64,000 bases of DNA from Corynebacterium pseudopelargi (GCF_003814005.1 NZ_CP033898.1:1116001-1180000), one strand, 5' to 3'. Shown: positions 30,053 to 39,998, numbered from the stretch's first letter. A program made the numbers and translations. The notes: generated by a model not told the origin, from the letters alone.

Positions 30053-32149
30053 CTACTTGCTTTGCAGCGAAGCGCGAGCGGCTTCAACCACTGCATCGGC
30101 GGTGATGCCGAATTCTTCGAAGAGTTTCTGGTACGCAGCAGAGGCGCCGAAGTGCTCCAGGGACACCGCGCGGCCGTGGCAACCAAGCAGTTGGTACCAA
30201 GGCATAGCAATGCCGGCTTCAACAGAAACACGGGCCTGTACCTGAGCGGGCAGCACCGATTCCTGGTACTCGGCGTCTTGCTCGAGGAACCAATCAAGAC
30301 ACGGCACGGACACGACGCGGGCAGCAACGCCATCGGCTTCGAGCTTCTTGGCGGCTTCTACTGCAAGCTGCACCTCGGAGCCGGTGGCCATCAAGATCAC
30401 ATCGGGGGTTTCCTTCGATGCCTCGACAAGCACATACGCACCACGCACCACGCCTTCGCGTGCCTTTTCCTTGGTGCCTTCAAGCACAGGGACGTTCTGG
30501 CGGGTGAGTGCCAGGCCCTTCGGGCCGGCCTTGTACTGCAAGGCAGCACGCCAAGCAGCAGCAGTTTCATTGGCATCTGCAGGCCTGATCATGGACATGT
30601 TCGGGATGGCGCGCAGCGAAGCAAGCTGCTCTACAGGCTGGTGGGTGGGGCCGTCTTCGCCCAAACCGATGGAGTCGTGCGTCCAGACGTAGTAGGCATC
30701 CACATTCATCAGTGCTGCCAGGCGAACAGCAGGGCGCATGTAATCGGAGAAGATCAGGAAGGTGCCGCCGTAGGGGCGGGTGCCGCCATGGAGGGAAATG
30801 CCGTTGAGAATCGCGCCCATGGCATGCTCGCGGATACCAAAGTGCAGGTTGCGGCCACCCGGTTGTGCGGTCCAGGTATCCGTGGTGATTTCCTTCGGTC
30901 CGAAGGAAGGGGAGTTCTTGATCACGGTGTTATTGGAGCCGGCTAGGTCTGCGCTACCACCCCAAAGCTCAGGCATGGTGGCGCCCAGTGCCTGCAATAC
31001 CGCCTCGGAGGCCTTGCGGGTAGCAATACCTTTTTCATCGGCATCCCAGGAGGGCAGGTCAGCATCGAAGCCCTCGGGCAGCTCACGCTGGGAAAGGCGA
31101 TCGAATAATGCTTTGCGCTCGGGATTTTGCTGCGCCCAGGCGTCGAAAAGCTTTTGCCATTCCTCGTGGGCTTGCTGGCCACGTTGTTGAAGCTTGCGGG
31201 TGTGTTCAATCACGCGATCTTCCACGGCGAAGTGAGCCTCGGGGTCGAAGCCGAGCTCGCGCTTGGTGGCAGCTACTTCCTCGGCACCCAAAGCTGCACC
31301 GTGGACTGCGCCGGTGTTCATCATGGTGGGGGCGGGGTAGCCGATGATGGTGCGAAGGCGGATAAAGGTGGGGCGATCCGTGTCAGCCTTAGCCTCAGCC
31401 ACAGCCTGCTCGATGGCGGCGACATCCTCGCCACCGTCAATCTCAATGACCTGCCAGCCATAGGCGCGGTAGCGGGCGGCTACATCTTCGGTAAAGGCGA
31501 TCTGGGTGTCGTCCTCGATAGAGATGCGGTTATCGTCCCAGAACACAATCAGGTTGCCCAGTTGCTGGGTACCAGCCAGGGAGCAAGCCTCGGCGGTGAC
31601 GCCTTCTTCGAGGTCGCCATCGGAGGCAATGACGTAAATAAAGTGGTCGAAGGGGGATTCGCCCTCGGCGGCTTCGGGGTCGAACAACGCGCGCTCGCGA
31701 CGCGAGGCCATTGCCATACCCACGGCAGAGGCAAGACCCTGACCCAAAGGGCCGGTGGTGATCTCTACGCCATCGGTGTGGTGGTATTCAGGGTGGCCAG
31801 GGGTTTTTGCGCCCCAGGTGCGCAGTGCTTTGAGATCTTCAAGCTCAAGGCCGAAACCACCCAAGTACAACTGAATGTACTGGGTTAAAGAGGAGTGGCC
31901 GCAAGAAAGCACGAAGCGGTCGCGACCAGCCCAGTGCACATCATTGGGGTCGTGGCGAAGCACGCGCTGATACAGCGTATAAGCCAGGGGAGCCAAGCTC
32001 ATGGCAGTACCCGGGTGGCCGGAACCGCAGTTTTCAACCGCGTCGGCGGCCAGCACACGCACCGTATCCACGGCGAGGGTATCCACCTCGGTCCAGTCCG
32101 AGGGGTAGTTTCGCTTGGTTAATGCTTGAAGTTCGGGAGCCAAAGTCAC
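30053..32149 (-). CDS. tkt: Transketolase
   Basis: Thiamine-diphosphate enzyme of the non-oxidative pentose phosphate pathway. The 698-aa protein shows [19 protein letters not shown], the cofactor-binding DGDLEEG ... [16 protein letters not shown] segment, [16 protein letters not shown], and the C-terminal pyrimidine domain with [23 protein letters not shown] 32149 has AAGGA 8-9 bases upstream. First gene of the five-gene pentose phosphate operon; its promoter must lie in the 754-base divergent region shared with ctaB. Confidence 0.98.
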   Translation of the reverse strand: MTLAPELQALTKRNYPSDWTEVDTLAVDTVRVLAADAVENCGSGHPGTAMSLAPLAYTLYQRVLRHDPNDVHWAGRDRFVLSCGHSSLTQYIQLYLGGFGLELEDLKALRTWGAKTPGHPEYHHTDGVEITTGPLGQGLASAVGMAMASRRERALFDPEAAEGESPFDHFIYVIASDGDLEEGVTAEACSLAGTQQLGNLIVFWDDNRISIEDDTQIAFTEDVAARYRAYGWQVIEIDGGEDVAAIEQAVAEAKADTDRPTFIRLRTIIGYPAPTMMNTGAVHGAALGAEEVAATKRELGFDPEAHFAVEDRVIEHTRKLQQRGQQAHEEWQKLFDAWAQQNPERKALFDRLSQRELPEGFDADLPSWDADEKGIATRKASEAVLQALGATMPELWGGSADLAGSNNTVIKNSPSFGPKEITTDTWTAQPGGRNLHFGIREHAMGAILNGISLHGGTRPYGGTFLIFSDYMRPAVRLAALMNVDAYYVWTHDSIGLGEDGPTHQPVEQLASLRAIPNMSMIRPADANETAAAWRAALQYKAGPKGLALTRQNVPVLEGTKEKAREGVVRGAYVLVEASKETPDVILMATGSEVQLAVEAAKKLEADGVAARVVSVPCLDWFLEQDAEYQESVLPAQVQARVSVEAGIAMPWYQLLGCHGRAVSLEHFGASAAYQKLFEEFGITADAVVEAARASLQSK

Positions 32150-32903
32150 GAAAGGCCGTCCTTAATCATCGTTTAGAACATGGTGTTTTCACGACACCGC
32201 GCACCTGAAACCCAAAGCGTTCAGGATCAAGCTTGAAGTGACCCAGCCGCAGCATCGCAGGCGCGAAACGAGAATCGCTGCCTCCATAGTAGCGATCAAC
32301 GCCCCAAGCCGGGCTAAGTGCCATTCATGCTTAACAGTTTCGGCAGCAGCGCGCCCAGGAGCTGCCGGTCTGCGCTGTAGAAAATAGCTGGAAGGCCCTG
32401 GTGCTTCTGGCATATTCCTGGCGCAGCACAATACAGACGAGCTTCCCTGATGGAGCGGCAATAGGCTTTTCCAACTAGAACCAGCACCAAGGGGAAGAGG
32501 GGTGAAATACGGAGTGGCGTTGGGGAAAGTTTCCACCTGGCAGCTAGGATGGGAAGCCTACTTGCTCTCAAGAGCTGGTACCCATAACTCATGTGAAGCA
32601 CCAAATTGCCGTGGCCTGCCATGGTGATCGGTGTGTAAGCGGCGGCAAGCACGATCCCTGGCGGCTTTCTAACAAGGGCCTGCAGGGATTTCACGCTGTT
32701 GTGGCAAAAGTTTTTTGCTTCTAGGCGGAACTTTTAGCCCAACGCAGCCGACTACTGACTTTGGCCTCCTTTCGAGTGATCGCGGGGATACCAAAAGCAC
32801 GTGGCCTCCACCTGGAGTGCTGCTGGTACAGGCCTTGATGTGGGTACAAGCACGACGGGCAACACTTTTGCAATAGAACCACGAGCTATGGGAGGGATTT
32901 CCC
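32150..32903. other. Divergent non-coding region between tkt and ctaB
   Basis: This is the longest gene-free stretch in the window, 754 bases. Three overlapping minus-strand open frames (32189-32536, 32314-32694, 32669-32917) have no family signature, lack ribosome-binding sites and are rejected. Candidate elements are TACTAT on the minus strand (32291-32286) for tkt, TAGGAT on the plus strand (about 32554), and an AAAAGTT/AACTTTT repeat (32706-32735). None is strong enough to call alone. Confidence 0.4.
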
Positions 32904-33815
32904 TTGGAGAGAATCAAGGCCTACCTCGCGCTGACAAAGCCACGGGTCATTGAGCTCCTCCTAGTCGCCACCATTCCCGCGATGCTGCAGGCAGATCGTG
33001 GCAATATTCACCTCGGATTAATGTTGGCCACCTTATTCGGCGGCTGGATGGGCGCGGCGGCAGCCAACACCTTCAACATGGTGGCCGACTCGGATATCGA
33101 CCAAAAAATGGGGCGCACTTCCAAGCGACCTCTGGTTCGACACACCGTGAGCAACTCCCAAGCCACGGTGTTCGCCTGGACGCTCACGGTAGCCAGCTTC
33201 TTGTGGCTATGGCTTGTCTGCCACTCACTCAGCGCAGCGCTGTTTGTGATGGCCACCATCGGCTTTTATATCCTCGTCTACACCAAGGTGCTCAAGCGTC
33301 GCACGCACATGAACATCGTGTGGGGCGGCGCCGCCGGATGCATGCCGGTGGTAGTGGGCTGGGCCGCGATTGTAGATAACCTCCCCGATGGCACCCCGGC
33401 TCGCTGGTGGCAGGCAGTGGTGCTGTTTTTGATCATCTTCTTCTGGACCCCGCCGCATACCTGGGCGTTGGCCATGAAATATAAGGACGATTACGCCGCA
33501 GCCGGTGTGCCCATGCTGCCGGTGGTGCGCACTGAAGAACAGGTGACCAAGCAGATCGTGGCCTATACCTGGGCCACTGTCTTAATAACCTTCCTGCTCA
33601 TCCCCGCCGCCGGATGGCTCTATGCGGCCACCGCGATTATCGCTGGTGTGTGGTTTATTGTGGTAGCCCACAAACTGCACCGAGGTGTCCAGCACGGCAC
33701 CCATGTACGCCCGCTTCGACTGTTTATCCTTTCTAATAACTACCTGGCTGCACTGTTCGTTGGCCTCTCGCTCGATGCGATTTTAGGGCTCGAACAGATC
33801 TCGCAGATGCTTTAA
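32904..33815 (+). CDS. ctaB: Protoheme IX farnesyltransferase
   Basis: Adds the farnesyl tail to heme B, giving heme O for the cytochrome aa3 oxidase. The 303-aa membrane protein has about 8-9 helices and the two Asp-rich prenyl-diphosphate motifs: [20 protein letters not shown] near residue 55-75 and [16 protein letters not shown] 32904 is chosen because GGGAGGG lies 8 bases upstream and [15 protein letters not shown] is the family start. Its partner ctaA is on the opposite strand downstream. Confidence 0.95.
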   Translation: MERIKAYLALTKPRVIELLLVATIPAMLQADRGNIHLGLMLATLFGGWMGAAAANTFNMVADSDIDQKMGRTSKRPLVRHTVSNSQATVFAWTLTVASFLWLWLVCHSLSAALFVMATIGFYILVYTKVLKRRTHMNIVWGGAAGCMPVVVGWAAIVDNLPDGTPARWWQAVVLFLIIFFWTPPHTWALAMKYKDDYAAAGVPMLPVVRTEEQVTKQIVAYTWATVLITFLLIPAAGWLYAATAIIAGVWFIVVAHKLHRGVQHGTHVRPLRLFILSNNYLAALFVGLSLDAILGLEQISQML

Positions 33816-33865
33816 ACGCCACTGCGTTTGTGCGTTTAGATCCGTTAAGGCGCAGCTAAAAGCCA

Positions 33866-33918
33866 ACAACACCGCCGTTTGATGCTTCAATGCTCAAGCG
33901 GCGGTGTTGTGTTTGATT
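33866..33918. terminator. Bidirectional terminator after ctaB
   Basis: A 17-bp stem with one wobble, ACAACACCGCCGTTTGA (33866-33882) with TCAAGCGGCGGTGTTGT (33894-33910), is followed by GTTTGATT. It separates ctaB from the converging 57-aa gene. Confidence 0.85.
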
Positions 33919-33955
33919 ACTTCGAGCACTTAGGCCAAGTGCTCGGCTTAAAAAA

Positions 33956-34129
33956 CTAGGCGTTTTTGCGCATGATGAACCAGGCGATAAAGCCAAGGAT
34001 GGGAAATACCAGGCAGGCTGCCGCCCAGAGTCCAACCTGTGCTGCTGATGCCTCTCGGCGCAATTCGGTGATAGTGACGTACACAGCGCTGAAGACACAA
34101 ACAAGGGTCAACCAAAACATCCAATCCAT
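33956..34129 (-). CDS. Small membrane protein, PLDc_N-like
   Basis: A 57-aa protein from ATG 34129 that begins MDWMFWLTLVCVFSAVYVTI. Two hydrophobic helices (about residues 3-20 and 33-53) flank a short charged loop ELRREAS; the end, FPILGFIAWFIMRKNA, resembles the PLDc_N-type two-helix membrane module, in which a Pro-x-x-Gly turn precedes a final helix and a basic tail. Function unknown. TACAGT (34142-34137) ends 7 bases upstream of the ATG, suggesting a leaderless mRNA. An in-frame GTG (34138) is an alternative start. Confidence 0.7.
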   Translation of the reverse strand: MDWMFWLTLVCVFSAVYVTITELRREASAAQVGLWAAACLVFPILGFIAWFIMRKNA

Positions 34130-34136
34130 AGCAGTC

Positions 34137-34142
34137 ACTGTA
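34137..34142 (-). promoter_or_regulatory. -10 element of the 57-aa membrane protein gene
   Basis: TACAGT on the minus strand, 7 bases before ATG 34129; no ribosome-binding site is visible. Confidence 0.4.
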
Positions 34143-34325
34143 ATGCACGCACTGCGGTTGATTGTGCTGCCTCTACCGCCGTACATCTCAGGCTCGCCCG
34201 GGAGCACTGTGTGCTGCTGTGCTGGGTACAACAATGCCGCGCAGGGTGGGCGAATGTTCCACGCTACGCGGCCTGTGTTGAGCTCGATGCTTTGCTGTTG
34301 TGCAGCCCTGGCTGGGCTACAAGTG

Positions 34326-35270
34326 TTATTGCACGCGGGAGGCTTGAACCTCGCGCACCTTGCCTTGTGCCCACAGCACGGCACAGCATGCCACCACGAA
34401 GGAGCAGAGGCCGATGTGTACGGGCACGGTCCAACGCGGTACACCGAGACGGAACTGCAAAATACCCACGCCGGCTTGCACCACGATCATGATGATCAGC
34501 AGCCAGCCGGTGCGTTGGAGATTCGCAGGGGCCTTCTTTGCCACCAGGGCGCCAACGAGCACGATGGTGACAGCCAAGTAGACGTACATGACCCAGGCGT
34601 GGATGTGTGCCATCAGTCCGAGGTCTACATCGAGGCGGCCTTCCATGCCAACGCCTGTATCGCCGGCGTGAACGCCCGCGCCGGTGACCATGGTGCCGGT
34701 TACCAGCACGATGGAAAGCAAGATGGCGCCGAAGACGGCGAGTGCGCGCAGCGACTGCGGAATGATCACGCGAGGAGTGCCCTCATCTGGCTGATTTACT
34801 CGCACCCACAGCACTGCTGCCAGCCACACCAGGATCATGGAGGGCAGGAAGTGCAGGGCAACGGCCCACCACTTGAGGTCTAGGTGAACCGAGATACCCC
34901 CAATAACTGCCTGGACCACGATGCCAAAGCACTGCAGCAGTGCGTACACGATGATCTCTTTGCGTCGCTTGAGCACCGAAATGAGCAAGGCGATGGCGAT
35001 AGCGATCAGGGCGAAGGTTAAGAGGCGATTGCCAAATTCGATGAGCTGCTGGATCCAAGGAGCTGCGCCTTCTACGGGAACCAGCGAGCCGTCGTGACAA
35101 TTTGGCCAAGTATTGCAGCCGAGGCCTGAGCCAGTAACGCGCACGATCGAACCGGTCACGGTGATGCCGCCTTGGGCCACCATGAGCAAAAACGCCAGCA
35201 TGCTTTGAGTCTTATGCCGCCGGATGCGCTGTAGCCAAGGTTTTTGAGCAGAAGTTGTTTGTGTAGCCAC
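34326..35270 (-). CDS. ctaA: Heme A synthase (COX15/CtaA family)
   Basis: Oxidises the heme O methyl group to give heme A for cytochrome oxidase. The 314-aa membrane protein has about 8 helices arranged as two similar halves; conserved features are TGSIVRVTGSGLGCNTWPNCH with the extracellular cysteine pair, the heme-ligand histidine region EFGNRLL and later LHFLPS and HIHAWVMY. GTG 35270 is preferred over TTG 35276 because TAGAAT ends 8 bases upstream, fitting a leaderless transcript. It acts after CtaB. Confidence 0.93.
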   Translation of the reverse strand: MATQTTSAQKPWLQRIRRHKTQSMLAFLLMVAQGGITVTGSIVRVTGSGLGCNTWPNCHDGSLVPVEGAAPWIQQLIEFGNRLLTFALIAIAIALLISVLKRRKEIIVYALLQCFGIVVQAVIGGISVHLDLKWWAVALHFLPSMILVWLAAVLWVRVNQPDEGTPRVIIPQSLRALAVFGAILLSIVLVTGTMVTGAGVHAGDTGVGMEGRLDVDLGLMAHIHAWVMYVYLAVTIVLVGALVAKKAPANLQRTGWLLIIMIVVQAGVGILQFRLGVPRWTVPVHIGLCSFVVACCAVLWAQGKVREVQASRVQ

Positions 35271-35278
35271 GATCAACG

Positions 35279-35284
35279 ATTCTA
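35279..35284 (-). promoter_or_regulatory. -10 element of ctaA
   Basis: TAGAAT on the minus strand, 8 bases before GTG 35270. It implies ctaA has its own promoter separate from the ABC genes upstream. Confidence 0.5.
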
Positions 35285-35466
35285 CCTTGCTGCGCTATGC
35301 GCTTTGGCGTGATCCCCGGCTCGCGCGTCGCAGTGGCACCTCGCTGTGGCAGCGCAGGCTGTGAGGGCCACAAAGGCTGTGTTATCTGCGAAAATGGGCA
35401 ACAATCGCCGCCCCTTGCCGCGCAGATCCCGCCACGGACATGGCGAGTGGAATAGGACACAGGGGC

Positions 35467-36246
35467 TTAGTTGAACTTGAACCAGCGGCTGGCACCGAGG
35501 CCGCCGATGGCGCAATAGCCGGCCAAAATAACGAGCTGTGGGCCTGGCATCGAGCCGGAAAATGCGGTCCTGAGGCCGTCGGCAAGCGCAACGGAAGGCA
35601 CAAGTTCTAGGCCCATGCTTGGGGGAGTAGGGCTGATCATGGCGATCGAGGCGACGCCGACCAGGGCGAACCAGAGCAAATTGGCAAAGCCCAAAACGAG
35701 TTCGGAAGACAGTGATCCGCCCATGAGCAGCCCGAAGGTGGTGAAGGTGGCAACGCCGAAGAAAAAGAGGATCAGACCGAAGACGATGCCAATGCCATCT
35801 GGGTGCCAGCCAAGAAACATCGCGGTGGAGCCAAGCAGTAGCAATTGCACGAAGCTCACGGCAAGCACGCCGATGATTTTGCCTAGCACGATCGTCCAAG
35901 CAGGCACGCCACTGGCACCGGTGCGTTTCAGCGCGCCATAGCGGCGGTCGAAGGCAAGGGAGATGGCTTGACCGGTAAACCCTGAGCTCATGGCAGCCAT
36001 GGCCAGGATCGTCGGCACCACATTGTCCATTTCGGTATTCGCTACCGGGAAGAAGTACAAGCCAACCAAGCCTGCCAGGGGAATGATGAAGCTTAAGAGC
36101 AACTGCTCGCCGTGGCGCATGAAAAGCTTGGCCTCCATGACCCCTTGGGCGCGAAGCATCGAGGCCACTGAGGCGCGGGCGGGGTTGGGGCTGAAGGTGC
36201 CAGGTTCGAAGGTATGAGCATCGAGGGTGCGTTTGCGTGTTGCCAT
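35467..36246 (-). CDS. ABC-2 type transporter, permease subunit
   Basis: A 259-aa integral membrane protein with about six helices, the ABC-2 permease layout: SLAFDRRYGALKRTGASGVPAWTIVLGKI corresponds to the conserved loop before the third helix (quoted in part: RRYGALKRTGASGVP). ATG 36246 follows CAGGAG by 8 bases and lies just after the ATPase stop, so the two form one unit. Substrate unknown. Homologous pairs sit between mptB and the ctaA homologue in mycobacteria, so a role in envelope or cytochrome biogenesis is possible but unproven. Confidence 0.88.
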   Translation of the reverse strand: MATRKRTLDAHTFEPGTFSPNPARASVASMLRAQGVMEAKLFMRHGEQLLLSFIIPLAGLVGLYFFPVANTEMDNVVPTILAMAAMSSGFTGQAISLAFDRRYGALKRTGASGVPAWTIVLGKIIGVLAVSFVQLLLLGSTAMFLGWHPDGIGIVFGLILFFFGVATFTTFGLLMGGSLSSELVLGFANLLWFALVGVASIAMISPTPPSMGLELVPSVALADGLRTAFSGSMPGPQLVILAGYCAIGGLGASRWFKFN

Positions 36247-36250
36247 GGTC

Positions 36251-37183
36251 TTAGCTCCTGAGCTCGCGGCCAGTGAGGTCAAGGAAGATATCTTCCAGGG
36301 TGGGGGTGTCGGTATCTAAGTGGTGAATCAGCACGTCTTGAGCCGCCGCCGCCTGGCAGATCGCGGCCACAAGCTCCGGGGTGGGGGTGGTGCGAAGGTG
36401 ATAGTGCAAAGGACGCGTCTGCGTGAGGTGTTCGGCCAAGTGATCCGATAGCGCTGAGGCATCCAGCGGTGCGGTGGTTTGGAAGCTTATCGACGCCGCC
36501 TGGTTGCTCGACTGACGCAACTCATTGGGGGTACCGCTTGCAACGAGCACTCCGCGATCCATGATGGCTACGGCATCGGCCAGGGCCTCTGCTTCGTCCA
36601 TGAGGTGGGTGGTGAGCACAACGGTCACGCCATCGCTTTGGAGCTGATGAATCAGCCGCCAGACCACCAAGCGCGATTGTGCATCCATACCGGCTGTGGG
36701 TTCATCTAAAAACACCAGCTCGGGGCGCCCCACCAGTGCCAAGGCAAGGGAAAGTCGCTGCTGCTGGCCGCCCGATAAGCGCCGGTAGGTGGTTTTGCGC
36801 ACCCCGGTTAGGCCGAGGAGCTCAAGCAGCCACTCTACGTCGAGCGGGTCTTTGCAATAGCTGGCGGTGAGCTTGAGCATCTCTTCTACGCGCACACCTG
36901 AATACGAGCCGCCGCCTTGGAGCATGATGCCCACCCTTTGCCTGAGGGCATCGGGGCTGCGGCTGGGGTCGAGCCCGAGCACCCGGATGCTGCCGCTGGT
37001 GGGGCGTAGGAAGCCCTCGCACATCTCAATGGTGGTGGTTTTTCCGGCACCATTTGGGCCAAGCAGGGCTAGGACCTCACCGCGAGCAACGCGCAGCGAA
37101 AGACCGTTCACGGCCGTTTTGGCTCCAAAGGATTTGGTTACCGTGTCTAATTCCAGGGCTAATTCTGCGCTTTGAGCGATCAC
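36251..37183 (-). CDS. ABC transporter ATP-binding protein (export type)
   Basis: A 310-aa ATPase that pairs with the permease gene downstream. It has Walker A LLGPNGAGKTTT near residue 45, the Q-loop MLQGGG, signature LSGGQQQRLSLA and Walker B VFLDEPTAGMD followed by the switch His in VLTTHLMDEAE. The last 100 residues form an accessory domain as in DrrA-type drug or lipid exporters. GTG 37183; TAAACT (37197-37192) ends 8 bases upstream and overlaps the mptB stop, so both coupling and a leaderless promoter are possible. Confidence 0.93.
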   Translation of the reverse strand: MIAQSAELALELDTVTKSFGAKTAVNGLSLRVARGEVLALLGPNGAGKTTTIEMCEGFLRPTSGSIRVLGLDPSRSPDALRQRVGIMLQGGGSYSGVRVEEMLKLTASYCKDPLDVEWLLELLGLTGVRKTTYRRLSGGQQQRLSLALALVGRPELVFLDEPTAGMDAQSRLVVWRLIHQLQSDGVTVVLTTHLMDEAEALADAVAIMDRGVLVASGTPNELRQSSNQAASISFQTTAPLDASALSDHLAEHLTQTRPLHYHLRTTPTPELVAAICQAAAAQDVLIHHLDTDTPTLEDIFLDLTGRELRS

Positions 37184-37189
37184 GGCACA

Positions 37190-39028
37190 CTAGTTTAAGC
37201 CCCGACGGCTCGGGCGGTTGAATACCCACCGCAAAAACCACCAAGAAACTCCAAAAGCCACCGCAGCGGAAAGATAAATACTCAGCACCGTTCCTGGTGG
37301 CAGCGATAAACCTCGCGGAAGCACGAAGAAGCTCACCAGCGCCGAATAGGCCGTGACCGCCCAGCGGAAGATCACGCGGTTGGCCCAGGCAGAAAGCGGG
37401 ATGATCGCCCAGAGCATGTACCAGGGGTGGACCACCGGAAAGAAGATCACCAAGACAAACGTGGCCACGCCGAGACCGCCGATGGCGGCGATGGTGCCGC
37501 GGTAGGTGGCAAGGAGCATGCGCAGGATAAATGCGGCGGCTACTACGAGCCCGGCTGCTCGTGTCACTGTGAGGATGGCCTCGGTGTGATCACCTAATTC
37601 CAGCAGCATGCCCAAGCCGCCGCTGATCACGCCGATGGCGGTGGTAATCGACATCCAGCTTCGGATCGACACCGCCCCGCCTTGGCCGCTGATCCAACCA
37701 AGGGGGATCCCGGTGATCACGCTGATCAGCGCAATGCTGCACAGCAGCACAGCAAGATAGGCAGCAGCAGCGATGCCAATGGCAGTTAGGTGCCTTGAGC
37801 CGCGAGCATGAAGGGCGCGGGCGAAGGACATGCCCACAAAGCCCAGCCCTAAAAATCCGGTCACCTTCACCATCCCGGCGCAGCTCAGCAGCACGCCGGA
37901 GAGAATGAGAAAGCCCATGGCGCTTCGCACGCGCCCGAGCACGATGCGATCACTTGCCCTGAGCCCAAACTCCATGCCGGCCATGGCCAGGCCGAGCATG
38001 ATTGCCTCGTTATGGATACCTCCAATGAGGTGCAAAATGGTGATGGGGTTGAGAATTCCGAGCCAAAACGCCGCCTGTGGGGTGACGTGGCACCGCAGAG
38101 CAAGCCGGTGCACCGCCCAGGCCGCAAGGGCTACGCCCGCGATGGCGAAGAGCCTATGTACCGCCACCGCCCAGACGATGCTGTCTTGGGTAAGCCAACT
38201 AATGGCTGAGGCGAGCCCGAGGGCAACTGGGCCATAAGGGGAAGGGGAGTGCGCCCAGATAAATGGCACGCTGCGCGCCAGGATGTCGCCGGCACCGAGC
38301 AGATCAATAGGGCCTGCGCTATAGGGGTCGAGGCCCATGCGAATAATTTTGCCGTTGGCCAGATACGAGTAGATGTCTTGGGTAAACATCGGGGCGCTGA
38401 GCAAAATTGGGAAGGTCCATGCCACGAAGGTTCTTTTGAGCATGGAGCTCGATACCAGCCCAGCGGCGCGTTGATTTGGGCGCCATAGGGCACCGGTAAA
38501 CGGTGCCATGAGTAACCAGGCGGCCACGATCAATCCGATGCCAATAAAGCTCAATACTGTGGATGCCTGCAGCATCCTGCCCATCAAAGAACCGAGCGGG
38601 AAACCGTTATAGGGATTTTCGCGCACCGGCAACGCCCCAGCACCTAAGGCGCCAAGACCTAAGAGCAAAGCGCCCACGGTGCCCATCCAGCGCAAGATGG
38701 CAAAGCGCCGCAATTCCGCATAACTCAATTGCAGTGGCTGTGGGGCAGATTGCTTTCGGGCTGCAGCGGGAATGGGGGAAGGTTCGTCGTGGTGGGCTGG
38801 ATCCAGCAGATCGGCGCCGGTCGCCGTGGCCACCAGGGTGGCATCTGAGCTACTCGGTGGGGCTTCGGCCACGATTCGGGTGGCTAAACCCGAGGGGGCA
38901 TCGTCGATATGCAGGGTGGTTGAGCGTGAGCCTGCAGCGCCGATCCTTGGCAGTTCCCGGCGAAGTGCTCTCAAAGGCCGCAAGATGGCTCGCTGGAGGT
39001 TCCCGGGTTTTTTGTGCACGAGGCTCAT
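37190..39028 (-). CDS. mptB: Polyprenol-phosphate-mannose-dependent alpha-1,6-mannosyltransferase
   Basis: GT-C family membrane glycosyltransferase that starts the alpha-1,6-mannan backbone of lipomannan and lipoarabinomannan, using polyprenyl-phosphate mannose outside the membrane. The protein is 612 aa with about a dozen helices after a roughly 115-residue, Ala/Ser/Pro-rich cytoplasmic N-terminal region. The first extracellular loop carries the catalytic-type acidic site near MFTQDIYSYLANGKIIRMG and DPYSAGP. Gene position beside sufR matches the characterised C. glutamicum MptB and mycobacterial counterparts, which supports the name. ATG 39028 has no clear ribosome-binding site. Confidence 0.88.
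   Translation of the reverse strand: MSLVHKKPGNLQRAILRPLRALRRELPRIGAAGSRSTTLHIDDAPSGLATRIVAEAPPSSSDATLVATATGADLLDPAHHDEPSPIPAAARKQSAPQPLQLSYAELRRFAILRWMGTVGALLLGLGALGAGALPVRENPYNGFPLGSLMGRMLQASTVLSFIGIGLIVAAWLLMAPFTGALWRPNQRAAGLVSSSMLKRTFVAWTFPILLSAPMFTQDIYSYLANGKIIRMGLDPYSAGPIDLLGAGDILARSVPFIWAHSPSPYGPVALGLASAISWLTQDSIVWAVAVHRLFAIAGVALAAWAVHRLALRCHVTPQAAFWLGILNPITILHLIGGIHNEAIMLGLAMAGMEFGLRASDRIVLGRVRSAMGFLILSGVLLSCAGMVKVTGFLGLGFVGMSFARALHARGSRHLTAIGIAAAAYLAVLLCSIALISVITGIPLGWISGQGGAVSIRSWMSITTAIGVISGGLGMLLELGDHTEAILTVTRAAGLVVAAAFILRMLLATYRGTIAAIGGLGVATFVLVIFFPVVHPWYMLWAIIPLSAWANRVIFRWAVTAYSALVSFFVLPRGLSLPPGTVLSIYLSAAVAFGVSWWFLRWVFNRPSRRGLN
37192..37197 (-). promoter_or_regulatory. -10 element of the ABC ATPase gene
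   Basis: TAAACT on the minus strand, 8 bases before GTG 37183; it overlaps the mptB stop codon. Confidence 0.4.
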
Positions 39029-39206
39029 ATTAGCGAATCCGCGATGAGGTACTGCGGCCGATGGGCGCGAGGCCTAGGGCAGGCGTCTGCCTTCGGAGTT
39101 TTCGACGCACATTCGGATAAGGGCACCCTAACCTGCATGTTTGTTGTTGCAGCTCGGGCGTGTTGCTGTTGGCGGAAGAAATAGCGACATATTAGTGTTG
39201 CTAAAA

Positions 39207-39227
39207 GGTGCACGCAGGAATTGCACC
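39207..39227. promoter_or_regulatory. Candidate SufR operator
   Basis: A perfect inverted repeat GGTGCA-N9-TGCACC lies 51 bases upstream of sufR and just downstream of TATTAG (39190-39195), a possible -10. The position suits autorepression of sufR-suf. The sequence does not match the published cyanobacterial SufR site, so the link is inference. Confidence 0.4.
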
Positions 39228-39278
39228 GTCGTGACTTGAGAGCCAAGAAGCCGGCAGCATGAAGGAGGTGGATCCCCA

Positions 39279-39998
39279 ATGGCAAAGTCGAGTGAAAGCC
39301 TGAAAGAAACGCGAAGCGTAGAAGGTGAAACTAGGCGCCAAATCATGAGCGTGATGCTCAAAGATGCGCCCATTAGCGCCTCGGCCATCGCCGCTCGGCT
39401 TGAACTCACCCCAACGGGGATCCGCCGCCATATTGATGCCCTCATCGAAGATGGCCTGGCAGAAGTAGCCCCGCCTCGCGGGAGTGCCCACAAAGGACGT
39501 GGCAGGCCTGCCAAGGCCTTTCGCCTTACGGACCAAGGCCGCGCCCAATTCGGCCATGGCTACGATGAGCTGGCTTATCAGGCATTGCAAACGCTGAAAG
39601 AAACCGGCGGGGATGCCGCTGTTCGCGCCTTTGCCCGCAAACGCGCTGAAGAGCTGCTCGCTGGCGTCGAAAAGCCTGCAACTGCCGAGGAATCTGCCAT
39701 TGAGCAGATCGCCGAAAAGCTAGTCGAGGCGCTATGCAGCCACGGGCACGAGGCCACATTGAGTAATGCTGGACACAGCGTGCAGATCTGCCAGCATCAC
39801 TGTCCTATCTCAGGAGTGGCCGCACAGTTTCCAGAATTGTGCGAGGCAGAGCATGAGGCCATCGCGGCCTTGCTGGGCCACCATGTGCAACCGCTGGCAT
39901 CGATCGCTGATGGTCACGATTTGTGCACGACCAATATTCCAATCACCCCGATAGTTACACCCGAAGAACATCACCCCACAGAAAGGAGCGGTTCATGA
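39279..39998 (+). CDS. sufR: Iron-sulfur-sensing suf repressor
   Basis: Winged-helix regulator, 239 aa, that represses the suf operon when it carries an Fe-S cluster. The N-terminal domain has [31 protein letters not shown] (residues about 33-63), followed by the wing sequence [12 protein letters not shown]. Cysteines at 171, 175, 188 and 216 are candidate cluster ligands; 175 and 188 show the CX12C spacing of SufR proteins. ATG 39279 follows a strong GGAGGTG by 8 bases. The stop overlaps the sufB start, ATGA, so regulator and operon are coupled. Confidence 0.93.
   Translation: MAKSSESLKETRSVEGETRRQIMSVMLKDAPISASAIAARLELTPTGIRRHIDALIEDGLAEVAPPRGSAHKGRGRPAKAFRLTDQGRAQFGHGYDELAYQALQTLKETGGDAAVRAFARKRAEELLAGVEKPATAEESAIEQIAEKLVEALCSHGHEATLSNAGHSVQICQHHCPISGVAAQFPELCEAEHEAIAALLGHHVQPLASIADGHDLCTTNIPITPIVTPEEHHPTERSGS

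Noticed and set aside
32189..32917. Three overlapping minus-strand frames between tkt and ctaB
   Set aside because: No ribosome-binding sites, no family resemblance and unusual composition (Arg, Pro, Ser); treated as non-coding.
35282..35899. 205-codon minus-strand frame overlapping the ABC permease
   Set aside because: It lies out of frame inside the permease gene, is Arg-rich and lacks motifs, typical of a shadow frame.
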